Positions 50,305-58,759 of a stretch of DNA of 64,000 nt are shown here, piece after piece (the stretch's first letter is position 1; every line of letters begins with the position of its first letter). A program made the translations under genes and the position numbers. The DNA comes from Mycolicibacterium septicum DSM 44393 (GTDB lineage Bacteria; Actinomycetota; Actinomycetes; Mycobacteriales; Mycobacteriaceae): NCBI RefSeq assembly GCF_000455325.1, contig NZ_HG322953.1, positions 896,521 to 960,520 on the forward strand, written 5' to 3'. The notes below the pieces were generated by a model that saw only the letters and a program-made list of their open reading frames with translations, was not told the origin of the DNA and did not search any database.

Positions 50305-51348
50305 AATTGCCGCATGACTTCGATAGCGGTAGCCGGCGCCAGCGGCTACGCCGGCGGAGAGATCCTGCGGTTGCTGCTCGGGCATCCGGCCTACGCTGAC
50401 GGCCGGTTGACCATCGGGGCGCTGACCGCGGCCTCCAGTGCCGGGACGACGGTGGCCGAGCATCATCCGCACCTGCTGCCGTTGGCCTCGCGTGTTCTGG
50501 AGCCCACCGACGCCGAGGTGCTGGCCGGCCATGACGTGGTGTTCCTCGGCCTTCCGCACGGTCATTCCGCGGCGCTGGCCGAGCAGCTCGGCCCCGACAC
50601 CCTGATCATCGATTGCGGTGCCGACTTCCGGCTGACCGATGCCGCCGATTGGGAGAAGTTCTACGGTTCGGCGCACGCCGGCAGCTGGCCCTACGGGTTG
50701 CCCGAGCTGCCGGGCGCCCGGGACCGGCTCAAGGGCGCCAAGCGCATCGCGGTGCCGGGCTGCTATCCGACCGCCGCGCTGCTGGCGCTGCTGCCCGCGG
50801 TGGCCGCCGATCTCGTCGAACCGGCAGTCACGGTCGTCGCCGTCAGCGGCACCTCCGGTGCGGGCAAGTCCGCCAAGGTGGACCTGCTGGGCTCGGAGGT
50901 GATCGGCTCCGCTCGCGCCTACAACATCGCCGGTAAGCACCGGCACACCCCGGAGATCGCCCAGGGCCTGCGGTCGGTGACCGACAAGGACGTCACCGTC
51001 TCGTTCACCCCGGTGCTGATCCCGACCTCCCGGGGGATCCTGGCCACCTGCACCGCCCGCACCGAGGCATCGGAGGCCGAGGTCCGGGCCGCGTACGAAA
51101 AGGCGTACGGCGCGGAGCCGTTCATCCATCTGCTGCCCGAGGGGCAGCTTCCCAAGACCGGTTCGGTGATCGGCAGCAATGCCGCGCAGCTCGCGGTCGC
51201 CGTCGATGAGCAGGCGAAGACACTGGTGGCCATCGCCGCCATCGACAACCTCACCAAGGGCACCGGCGGCGCCGCGGTGCAGTCGATGAACCTGGCGCTG
51301 GGCTGGCCTGAAACCGAAGGACTTTCGATCGTGGGAGTGGCACCGTGA
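50299..51348 (+). CDS. argC: N-acetyl-gamma-glutamyl-phosphate reductase
   Basis: NADPH-dependent third step of arginine synthesis. The 349-aa protein starts MQN at 50299, as in the M. tuberculosis homologue; an ATG at 50314 is the alternative. The Rossmann motif AVAGASGYAGGEILRLL, the LGLPHGHSA loop, the catalytic Cys in VPGCYPTAALL, SGTSGAGK, and the catalytic His region AGKHRHTPEI are all present. It heads the argCJBDFRGH operon behind an ARG box. Its stop overlaps the argJ start (GTGA). Confidence 0.97.
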   Translation: MQNCRMTSIAVAGASGYAGGEILRLLLGHPAYADGRLTIGALTAASSAGTTVAEHHPHLLPLASRVLEPTDAEVLAGHDVVFLGLPHGHSAALAEQLGPDTLIIDCGADFRLTDAADWEKFYGSAHAGSWPYGLPELPGARDRLKGAKRIAVPGCYPTAALLALLPAVAADLVEPAVTVVAVSGTSGAGKSAKVDLLGSEVIGSARAYNIAGKHRHTPEIAQGLRSVTDKDVTVSFTPVLIPTSRGILATCTARTEASEAEVRAAYEKAYGAEPFIHLLPEGQLPKTGSVIGSNAAQLAVAVDEQAKTLVAIAAIDNLTKGTGGAAVQSMNLALGWPETEGLSIVGVAP

Positions 51349-52577
51349 CCGAGGCGAGTACAAAGCAGACGGCCAAGCTGGTCCGCACCCAGGGCGTCAC
51401 CGCTCCGGCCGGCTTCCGGGCCGCGGGAATCGCCGCCGGTATCAAGGCATCCGGCGCGCCGGACCTGGCCCTGGTCTTCAACGAGGGGCCGGACTACGCC
51501 GCGGCGGGGGTATTCACCCGCAACAAGATCAAGGCCGCCCCGGTGCAGTGGTCACAGCAGGTGCTGACCACCGGCCGGCTGCGTGCCGTGGTCCTGAACT
51601 CGGGCGGCGCCAACGCGTGCACGGGTCCGCTGGGTTTCCAGGACACCCACGCCACCGCCGAGGCGGTGGCCACCGCGCTGAGCGACTGGGGCACCGAGAC
51701 CGGTGCCATCGAGGTCGCGGTGTGCTCGACGGGCCTGATCGGTGACCGGTTGCCGATGGACAAGGTGCTGGCCGGCGTCACCGAGATCGTGCACGAGATC
51801 GCCGGCGGACTGACCGGCGGAGACGACGCCGCGCGGGCCATCATGACCACCGACACCGTGCCGAAACAGGTTGCGCTGCACCATTCGGTGGAGTCGGGGG
51901 AGAACTGGACCCTCGGCGGGATGGCCAAGGGCGCCGGAATGCTGGCACCGTCGCTGGCCACCATGCTGGTGGTGTTGACCACCGACGCCGTCGCGGACGC
52001 GGCCGCGCTGGACACCGCGCTCAAGCGGGCCGCGGCCCTGACCTTCGACCGGCTCGACGTCGACGGCAGCTGCTCGACCAACGACACCGTGCTGCTGCTC
52101 GCCTCGGGCGCCAGCGAGATCGCCCCGAGCCAGGACGATCTCAACGAGGCCGTGCTGCGGGTCTGCGACGACTTGTGCGCCCAGCTGCAGGCCGACGCCG
52201 AAGGTGTCACCAAGCGCGTCGTCATCACCGTGACCGGCGCCGACACCGAGGACGACGCGCTGGTCGCGGCACGCGTCATCGCCCGCGACAGCCTGGTCAA
52301 GACCGCACTGTTCGGCTCCGACCCGAACTGGGGCCGGGTCCTGACCGCGGTCGGCATCGCTCCGGTCAAGCTGGATCCGGAGCGGATCAGCGTGTCGTTC
52401 AACGGTTCTCCGGTGTGCGTCGACGGTGCCGGTGCCCCTGGGGCCCGCGAGGTCGACCTGTCCGGCGAGGACATCATCGTCGTCGTGGACCTGGGGGTGG
52501 GAGGCGGCAGTGCTTCCATCCGGACCACCGACCTGTCGCACGCCTACGTCGAAGAGAACTCGGCCTACAGCTCATGA
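51345..52577 (+). CDS. argJ: bifunctional glutamate N-acetyltransferase / ornithine acetyltransferase
   Basis: Recycles the acetyl group from N-acetylornithine to glutamate, making the pathway cyclic. The 410-aa precursor cleaves itself. The ATML motif is present in GMLAPSLATMLVV, so cleavage before that Thr yields alpha and beta chains with Thr as the nucleophile. Other conserved stretches are VVLNSGGANACTG, CSTGLIGDRLPM, IMTTDTVPK, and NDTVLLLASG. The GTG at 51345 overlaps the argC stop by 4 nt; its own stop overlaps the argB start. Confidence 0.97.
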   Translation: MTEASTKQTAKLVRTQGVTAPAGFRAAGIAAGIKASGAPDLALVFNEGPDYAAAGVFTRNKIKAAPVQWSQQVLTTGRLRAVVLNSGGANACTGPLGFQDTHATAEAVATALSDWGTETGAIEVAVCSTGLIGDRLPMDKVLAGVTEIVHEIAGGLTGGDDAARAIMTTDTVPKQVALHHSVESGENWTLGGMAKGAGMLAPSLATMLVVLTTDAVADAAALDTALKRAAALTFDRLDVDGSCSTNDTVLLLASGASEIAPSQDDLNEAVLRVCDDLCAQLQADAEGVTKRVVITVTGADTEDDALVAARVIARDSLVKTALFGSDPNWGRVLTAVGIAPVKLDPERISVSFNGSPVCVDGAGAPGAREVDLSGEDIIVVVDLGVGGGSASIRTTDLSHAYVEENSAYSS

Positions 52578-53453
52578 GCCAAGCCATCGAGCGCGGCGTC
52601 AAGGCCCAGGTCCTCGCCTCCGCTCTGCCGTGGCTCAAGCAGCTGCACGGCAAGATCGTCGTCGTCAAGTACGGCGGCAACGCGATGACCGACGACACCC
52701 TCAAGGCGGCCTTCGCCGCCGACATGGTGTTCCTGCGCAACTGCGGCATTCATCCGGTTGTGGTGCACGGCGGCGGGCCGCAGATCAGCGCGATGCTCAA
52801 GAAGCTCGGCATCCCAGGCGATTTCAAGGGCGGATTCCGGGTCACCACCCCGGAGGTCCTCGATGTGGCGCGCATGGTGCTGTTCGGTCAGGTGGGCCGC
52901 GAGCTGGTCAACCTGATCAACGCCCACGGCCCGTACGCGGTGGGCCTCACCGGTGAGGACGCGCACCTGTTCACCGCGGTGCGGCGCAGTGTCACCGTGG
53001 ACGGGGTGGCCACCGACATCGGGCTAGTCGGCGACGTCGAACATGTCAACGCCGACTCGTTGCTGGATCTCATTGCCGCGGGCCGGATTCCGGTGGTCTC
53101 GACCATCGGGCCCGATGTCGACGGCGTGGTGCACAACATCAATGCCGACACCGCGGCCGCGGCCCTGGCCGAGGCTTTGGGAGCCGAGAAGCTGGTCATG
53201 CTCACCGATGTGGAGGGCCTCTACACCGATTGGCCCGACCGCTCGTCGCTGGTCACCGAGATCGACACGGCGGCACTGACACAACTGCTGCCGACACTCG
53301 AGTCGGGCATGGTGCCCAAGATCGAGGCATGCCTACGGGCGGTGGCCGGCGGGGTGCCCGAGCGCGCACGTGATCGACGGCCGCGTCGAACACTGCGTGC
53401 TGGTCGAGCTTTTCACCGATGAAGGAACTGGAACCAAGGTGGTATCGGCATGA
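52574..53453 (+). pseudogene. argB: acetylglutamate kinase, interrupted near the 3' end by a +1 frameshift
   Basis: Phosphorylates N-acetylglutamate, the arginine-feedback-controlled step. From ATG 52574 the reading frame is normal through VVKYGGNAM, VVVHGGGPQIS, the LTDVEGLY strand and GMVPKIEACLRAVAGGVP. It then turns to ERARDRRPRR and ends at 53422. One base removed from GTGCCCGAGCGC (about 53358-53365) restores SAHVIDGRVEHCVLVELFTD and a stop at 53451-53453. That stop overlaps the argD start as expected for this operon. All substrate and ATP motifs lie before the break; only the last ~30 residues are affected. The extra base is a C in a C run, so a sequence error is likely. Confidence 0.9.
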
Positions 53454-54625
53454 CCCTCCAGGACCGCTGGGAAGCGGTGATGATGAACAACTACGGCACC
53501 CCGCCGTTGGCACTGGCCAGTGGTGACGGTGTCGTGGTGACCGACACCGACGGCAAGTCCTATCTGGACCTGCTCGGCGGTATCGCGGTCAACCTGCTCG
53601 GACACCGCCACCCGGCCGTGATCGAGGCCGTCACCACCCAGCTCAACACGCTGGGGCACACGTCCAACCTGTACGCCACCGAGCCGGGCATCGCACTGGC
53701 CGAGGCGCTGGTGGGCCATCTGGGAACCCAGGCGCGGGTGTTCTTCTGCAACTCGGGCACCGAGGCCAACGAGGTCGCCTTCAAGATCACCCGGCTCACC
53801 GGCAAGACGAATATCGTTGCCGCCCAAGGCGCCTTCCACGGCCGCACGATGGGGTCGCTGGCACTGACCGGCCAGCCCGCCAAGCAGGCCCCGTTCGAGC
53901 CGTTGCCGGGCAACGTCACCCATGTGCCTTACGGCGACGTGGAAGCCCTTGCGGCCGCGGTCGATCCGGACACCGCCGCGGTGTTCCTGGAGCCGATCAT
54001 GGGGGAGGGCGGCGTCGTCGTCCCGCCCGCCGGATACCTGGCCGCCGCCCGGGACATCACCACGAAGAACGGCGCACTACTCGTTCTCGACGAGGTGCAG
54101 ACCGGAGTGGGGCGTACCGGTGCGTTCTACGCCCATCAGCACGACGGCATCACCCCCGACGTGGTGACCCTGGCCAAGGGGCTCGGCGGCGGACTGCCGA
54201 TCGGTGCCTGCCTGGCGATCGGAGCGGCCGGTGATCTGCTCACCCCGGGCCTGCACGGCAGCACCTTCGGCGGCAACCCGGTGTGCACCGCGGCCGCGCT
54301 TGGCGTGCTCAAGGCGCTGGCCGACGGGGACCTCATCGCACGGGCCGGGGTGCTCGGCAAGACCCTGAGCCACGGCATCGAGGAGCTGGGTCATCCGCTC
54401 GTCGATCACGTCCGCGGCAAGGGCCTGCTGCAAGGTGTGGTGCTTACCGCACCGAGCGCCAAGGCCGTCGAGGCCGCGGCGCGCGACGCCGGTTTCCTGG
54501 TCAACGCCGCGGCTGCCGACGTCGTCCGGCTGGCGCCGCCGCTGATCATCACCGAACCGCAGATCGAGACCTTCCTGTCCGCTCTGCCCACCGTTCTCGA
54601 CACCGCTGTGGAGGCTGATTCATGA
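53450..54625 (+). CDS. argD: acetylornithine aminotransferase
   Basis: PLP-dependent class III aminotransferase, 391 aa, converting N-acetylglutamate semialdehyde to N-acetylornithine. Visible motifs are LDLLGGIAVNLLGHRHP, FFCNSGTEANEVAFK (PLP phosphate site), AFHGRTMGSLALTGQ, the LLVLDEVQTGVGRTG Asp that holds the pyridine nitrogen, and the Schiff-base Lys in TLAKGLGGGLPIGA. It starts with ATGA overlapping the restored argB frame and ends with an ATGA overlap with argF. Confidence 0.97.
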   Translation: MTLQDRWEAVMMNNYGTPPLALASGDGVVVTDTDGKSYLDLLGGIAVNLLGHRHPAVIEAVTTQLNTLGHTSNLYATEPGIALAEALVGHLGTQARVFFCNSGTEANEVAFKITRLTGKTNIVAAQGAFHGRTMGSLALTGQPAKQAPFEPLPGNVTHVPYGDVEALAAAVDPDTAAVFLEPIMGEGGVVVPPAGYLAAARDITTKNGALLVLDEVQTGVGRTGAFYAHQHDGITPDVVTLAKGLGGGLPIGACLAIGAAGDLLTPGLHGSTFGGNPVCTAAALGVLKALADGDLIARAGVLGKTLSHGIEELGHPLVDHVRGKGLLQGVVLTAPSAKAVEAAARDAGFLVNAAAADVVRLAPPLIITEPQIETFLSALPTVLDTAVEADS

Positions 54626-55545
54626 CCCGGCATTTCCTGCGTGACGACGATCTGTCGCCCGATGAGCAGGCCGAGGTGCTCGCCCTGGCCGCCGAACTGA
54701 AGAAGGCGCCGTTCTCGCGGCGCCCGCTCGAGGGTCCGCGCGGTGTCGCGGTGATCTTCGAGAAGAACTCGACCCGCACGCGGTTCTCGTTCGAGATGGG
54801 CATCGCCCAGCTCGGCGGCCATGCCGTGGTGGTCGACGGACGCAGCACCCAGCTGGGCCGCGAAGAGACCCTCGAGGACACCGGCGCGGTGCTGTCCCGC
54901 TACGTCGATGCCATCGTGTGGCGGACCTTCGCCCAGGAGCGGCTGACCGCCATGGCGTCCGGATCGAGCGTGCCGATCGTCAACGCGCTGTCCGACGAAT
55001 TCCACCCCTGCCAGGTGCTGGCCGATCTGCAGACGCTGGCCGAGCGCCGGGGTCAGCTCACGGGGCTGAAGATGACCTACCTCGGCGACGGGGCCAACAA
55101 CATGGCGCACTCGCTGATGCTGGGCGGGGTCACCGCGGGCATCCACGTCACGATCGCCGCTCCGGCCGGCTTCGAACCGGACCCGCATTTCGTCGACGCC
55201 GCCAAGCGCCGTGCGGCCGAGACCGGGGCGACGGTCTCGCTCACCGACGACGCGCGGGCCGGGTCCGACGGAGCCGACGTGCTCGTCACCGACACCTGGA
55301 CCTCGATGGGGCAGGAGAACGACGGCCTCGACCGGGTGCGGCCGTTCCGTCCATTCCAGGTCAACGCCGACCTGCTCAAGCTCGCCGACCCGGCAGCCAT
55401 TGTGCTGCACTGCCTTCCGGCGCACCGCGGGCACGAGATCACCGACGAGGTGATCGACGGCCCGCAGAGCGCGGTGTTCGACGAGGCCGAGAACCGGCTG
55501 CACGCCCAGAAGTCTCTGCTGGTCTGGTTGCTGGAGAACCGGTGA
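54622..55545 (+). CDS. argF: ornithine carbamoyltransferase
   Basis: Forms citrulline from ornithine and carbamoyl phosphate. The 307-aa protein has the carbamoyl-phosphate motif EKNSTRTRFSFE, the HPCQ site DEFHPCQVLADLQT, the SMG-type loop TWTSMGQEND, and the ornithine-side HCLPAHRGHEI. Length and motif order are normal. It overlaps argD and argR by 4 nt each. Confidence 0.97.
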   Translation: MTRHFLRDDDLSPDEQAEVLALAAELKKAPFSRRPLEGPRGVAVIFEKNSTRTRFSFEMGIAQLGGHAVVVDGRSTQLGREETLEDTGAVLSRYVDAIVWRTFAQERLTAMASGSSVPIVNALSDEFHPCQVLADLQTLAERRGQLTGLKMTYLGDGANNMAHSLMLGGVTAGIHVTIAAPAGFEPDPHFVDAAKRRAAETGATVSLTDDARAGSDGADVLVTDTWTSMGQENDGLDRVRPFRPFQVNADLLKLADPAAIVLHCLPAHRGHEITDEVIDGPQSAVFDEAENRLHAQKSLLVWLLENR

Positions 55546-56018
55546 GTGCACCGACGCGTGCCGGCCGCCAGGCCCGCATCATCGCCCTGCTGTCGTCCAG
55601 GCAGGTGAGCAGCCAGACCGAACTGGCCGCACTGCTGGGCCAGGAGGGCATCGAGGTCACCCAGGCGACGTTGTCGCGCGACCTGGAGGAACTCGGCGCG
55701 GTGAAACTGCGCGGCGCCGACGGCGGCGTCGGCGTCTATGTGGTGCCCGAGGACGGCAGCCCGGTGCGGGGTGTGTCCGGTGGCACCGAGCGGTTGACCC
55801 GCTTGTTGGGGGAGTTGCTGGTATCGACCGACGCCAGCGCTAACCTTGCCGTGCTGCGCACCCCGCCCGGGGCCGCGCATTACCTGGCCAGCGCGATCGA
55901 CCGCGCCGCCTTGCCGTATGTGGTCGGAACCATCGCCGGTGACGACACCATCCTGATGGTGGCGCGCGAACCGATGACCGGGGCCGAACTTGCCAACACC
56001 ATCGAAAACTTGAAGTAG
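55542..56018 (+). CDS. argR: arginine repressor ArgR
   Basis: A 158-aa hexameric repressor/activator of arginine genes. Residues ~5-75 form the winged helix (RIIALLSSRQVSSQTELAALL, EVTQATLSRDLEELGAVKL). Residues ~85-158 form the arginine-binding oligomerisation domain with the YVVGTIAGDDTILMVAR motif containing the key Asp pair. GTG start within the argF stop codon. It lies inside the operon it is expected to repress through the ARG box before argC. Confidence 0.97.
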   Translation: MSAPTRAGRQARIIALLSSRQVSSQTELAALLGQEGIEVTQATLSRDLEELGAVKLRGADGGVGVYVVPEDGSPVRGVSGGTERLTRLLGELLVSTDASANLAVLRTPPGAAHYLASAIDRAALPYVVGTIAGDDTILMVAREPMTGAELANTIENLK

Positions 56019-56041
56019 AGCTCAAAACAAGGAGATTGCTC

Positions 56042-57242
56042 ATGTCCGAACGCGTCATCCTGGCGTACTCCGGAGGTCTGGACACCTCGGTCGCGATCAG
56101 CTGGATCGGCAAGGAGACCGGTAAAGAGGTCGTCGCCGTCGCCATCGATCTCGGTCAGGGCGGCGAGGACATGGACGTCGTACGCCAGCGTGCCCTGGAC
56201 TGCGGTGCGGTCGAGGCGGTCGTGGTCGACGCCCGTGACGAGTTCGCCGACGAATACTGCCTGCCGACCATCAAGGCGAACGCGCTCTACATGGATCGCT
56301 ACCCGCTGGTGTCGGCCATCAGCCGCCCCCTGATCGTCAAGCACCTGGTGGATGCGGCGCGCAGCCACGGTGGCACCGTCGTCGCGCACGGCTGCACCGG
56401 CAAGGGCAACGACCAGGTGCGGTTCGAGGTCGGATTCGCCTCGCTGGCGCCCGAACTGGACGTCATTGCACCGGTTCGCGACTACGCCTGGACCCGCGAG
56501 AAGGCCATCGCGTTCGCCGAGGAGAACGCGATCCCGATCAACGTCACCAAGCGCTCGCCGTTCTCGATCGACCAGAACGTGTGGGGCCGTGCGGTGGAGA
56601 CCGGGTTCCTCGAGGATCTGTGGAACGCCCCCGACCAAGGACGTCTACGACTACACCCAGGACCCGACGGTCAACTTCAACGCCCCCGACGAGCTGATCA
56701 TCAGCTTCGACAAGGGCCGCCCGGTGGCGATCGACGGTCGTCCGCTGTCCGTGCTGGAGATCATCCAGGAGCTCAACACCCGGGCCGGCGCCCAGGGCGT
56801 GGGCCGGCTCGACGTGGTCGAGGACCGGCTGGTCGGCATCAAGAGCCGCGAGATCTACGAGGCCCCGGGGGCGATGGTGCTGATCACCGCGCACACCGAG
56901 CTCGAGCACGTGACGCTTGAGCGCGAGCTGGGCCGGTACAAGCGCGGCGTCGACCAGAAGTGGGGCGAGCTCACCTACGACGGCCTGTGGTTCAGCCCGC
57001 TGAAGCGCTCGCTGGAGGCGTTCGTCGAGCACACGCAGCAGCACGTGTCCGGCGACATCCGGCTGGTGCTGCACGCCGGCGCCATCATCGTCAACGGCCG
57101 CCGTTCCGGCGAGTCGCTGTACGACTTCAACCTCGCCACCTACGACGAGGGCGACAGCTTCGACCAGAGCGCGGCCAAGGGCTTCGTGCAGCTGCACGGC
57201 CTGAGCTCCAAGATCTCGGCGAAGCGCGACCTGGGCCTCTAA
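56042..57242 (+). pseudogene. argG: argininosuccinate synthase, interrupted by a +1 frameshift
   Basis: ATP-dependent ligase joining citrulline and aspartate. AAGGAG at 56029-56034 supports the ATG at 56042. The ATP P-loop AYSGGLDTSVAI, the citrulline/Asp region AHGCTGKGNDQVRFE, and the KRSPFSIDQNVWGRAVE segment are intact. At about 56628-56640 the frame changes: AACGCCCCCGACC reads NAPDQGRLR, whereas one C fewer reads NAPTKDVYDYTQDP and continues normally (DELIISFDKG, GRLDVVEDRLVGIKSREIYE, SGESLYDFNLATYDEG) to 57242. The repaired protein is about 399 aa, the usual length. The inserted base extends a run of C, suggesting a sequence error in an essential biosynthetic gene. Confidence 0.9.
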
Positions 57243-57251
57243 CTTCGCACC

Positions 57252-57312
57252 GCGAGCGACCGTGTCTGTACGGCGACACGCCGCATTGGATGTACACCCA
57301 CGGTCGCTCGCG
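57252..57312. repeat. intergenic hairpin repeat, copy 2
   Basis: An inverted repeat in the argG-argH spacer. GCGAGCGACCG (57252-57262) pairs with CGGTCGCTCGC (57301-57311), with the inner GTGTC/GACAC arms as in copy 1 at 11221. The 32-nt left part is 31/32 identical to copy 1. It would form a stable RNA hairpin inside the arg operon and could set the argG/argH ratio. Confidence 0.75.
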
Positions 57313-57331
57313 CGGCAGGAAGCTGGATGAG

Positions 57332-58759
57332 ATGAGCACCAACGACGGAACCACCAACGAGGGCTCGCTGTGGGGCGGGCGGTTCGCCGACGGTCCTTCG
57401 GCCGCCCTTGCGGCCCTGAGCAAGTCGACCCACTTCGACTGGGTGCTGGCGCCGTACGACGTCACGGCGTCCAAGGCCCATGCCCGGGTCCTGCACCGGG
57501 CCGGGCTGCTCACCGACGAGCAGCGCGACGGGTTGCTCGCGGGCCTGGACAGCCTGGGTTCCGATGTCGCCGACGGCAGTTTCGAGCCGCTGGTCACCGA
57601 CGAGGACGTGCACGGAGCGCTGGAGCGCGGCCTGATCGACCGGGTCGGGCCCGATCTGGGCGGCCGGCTGCGCGCCGGACGCTCCCGCAATGACCAGGTG
57701 GCCACGCTGTTCCGGATGTGGCTGCGCGACGCCGTCCGCCGCGTCGCCGACGGTGTGCTCGAGGTGGTCAACGCGCTGGCGGTGCAGGCCGCGGCGCATC
57801 CGACGGCGATCATGCCCGGCAAGACCCACCTGCAGGCCGCCCAGCCGATCCTGCTCGCGCATCATCTTCTGGCCCACGCTCATCCACTGCTGCGCAACGT
57901 CGACCGGCTCGCCGATTTCGACGACCGCACCGCGGTCTCGCCCTACGGCTCGGGGGCGCTGGCCGGCTCGTCGCTCGGTCTGGATCCCGACGCCATCGCC
58001 GAAGACCTCGGATTCGCTTCGGCGGCCGACAATTCCGTCGACGCCACCGCGGCGCGGGATTTCGCCGCCGAGGCGGCGTTCATCTTCGCCCAGATCGGGG
58101 TGGACCTGTCCCGGCTCGCCGAGGACATCATCCTGTGGAGCACAACCGAATTCGGCTACGTCACGCTGCACGACTCCTGGTCGACCGGCAGCTCGATCAT
58201 GCCGCAGAAGAAGAACCCGGACATCGCCGAGTTGGCCCGCGGTAAATCCGGACGGCTGATCGGCAACCTCACCGGTCTGCTGGCCACGCTCAAGGCCCAG
58301 CCCCTGGCCTACAACCGGGACCTGCAGGAGGACAAGGAACCGGTCTTCGACTCGGTGGCGCAGCTGGAGCTGCTCCTGCCGGCGATGGCCGGACTGGTCG
58401 GCACGCTGACCTTCGACGAGGCCCGGATGGCCGCGCTGGCGCCGGCCGGTTACACGCTGGCCACCGACATCGCCGAATGGCTTGTGCGCCAGGGTGTTCC
58501 GTTCCGGGTCGCCCATGAGGCCGCGGGCGGCGCGGTGCAGACCGCCGAGGGCCGGGGTGTCGGGCTCGACGAGCTCACCGATGACGAGTTCGCCGCGATC
58601 AACCCCGCGCTCACCGCGCAGGTGCGCGAGGTGCTGACCGTCGAGGGCTCGGTGAATGCGCGCAGCGCACGGGGTGGCACCGCACCGGTTCAGGTCGCCA
58701 AGCAGTTGGGTGTCGTCCGTAAGACCGCAGAGGAATTACGAATCAGGCTGCGCCCTTAG
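57332..58759 (+). CDS. argH: argininosuccinate lyase
   Basis: Last step of arginine synthesis: splits argininosuccinate to arginine and fumarate. The 475-aa protein shows SLWGGRFADGPSAAL at the start, RAGRSRNDQVATLFRMWLRD, MPGKTHLQAAQPILLAHHL (catalytic His region), and the superfamily signature GSSIMPQKKNPDIAE with the catalytic Ser loop. The ATG at 57332 is chosen; upstream in-frame starts lie inside the hairpin repeat. The 89-nt gap after argG is the only sizeable spacer within the operon. Its stop overlaps the convergent ABC-F gene by 4 nt. Confidence 0.97.
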   Translation: MSTNDGTTNEGSLWGGRFADGPSAALAALSKSTHFDWVLAPYDVTASKAHARVLHRAGLLTDEQRDGLLAGLDSLGSDVADGSFEPLVTDEDVHGALERGLIDRVGPDLGGRLRAGRSRNDQVATLFRMWLRDAVRRVADGVLEVVNALAVQAAAHPTAIMPGKTHLQAAQPILLAHHLLAHAHPLLRNVDRLADFDDRTAVSPYGSGALAGSSLGLDPDAIAEDLGFASAADNSVDATAARDFAAEAAFIFAQIGVDLSRLAEDIILWSTTEFGYVTLHDSWSTGSSIMPQKKNPDIAELARGKSGRLIGNLTGLLATLKAQPLAYNRDLQEDKEPVFDSVAQLELLLPAMAGLVGTLTFDEARMAALAPAGYTLATDIAEWLVRQGVPFRVAHEAAGGAVQTAEGRGVGLDELTDDEFAAINPALTAQVREVLTVEGSVNARSARGGTAPVQVAKQLGVVRKTAEELRIRLRP

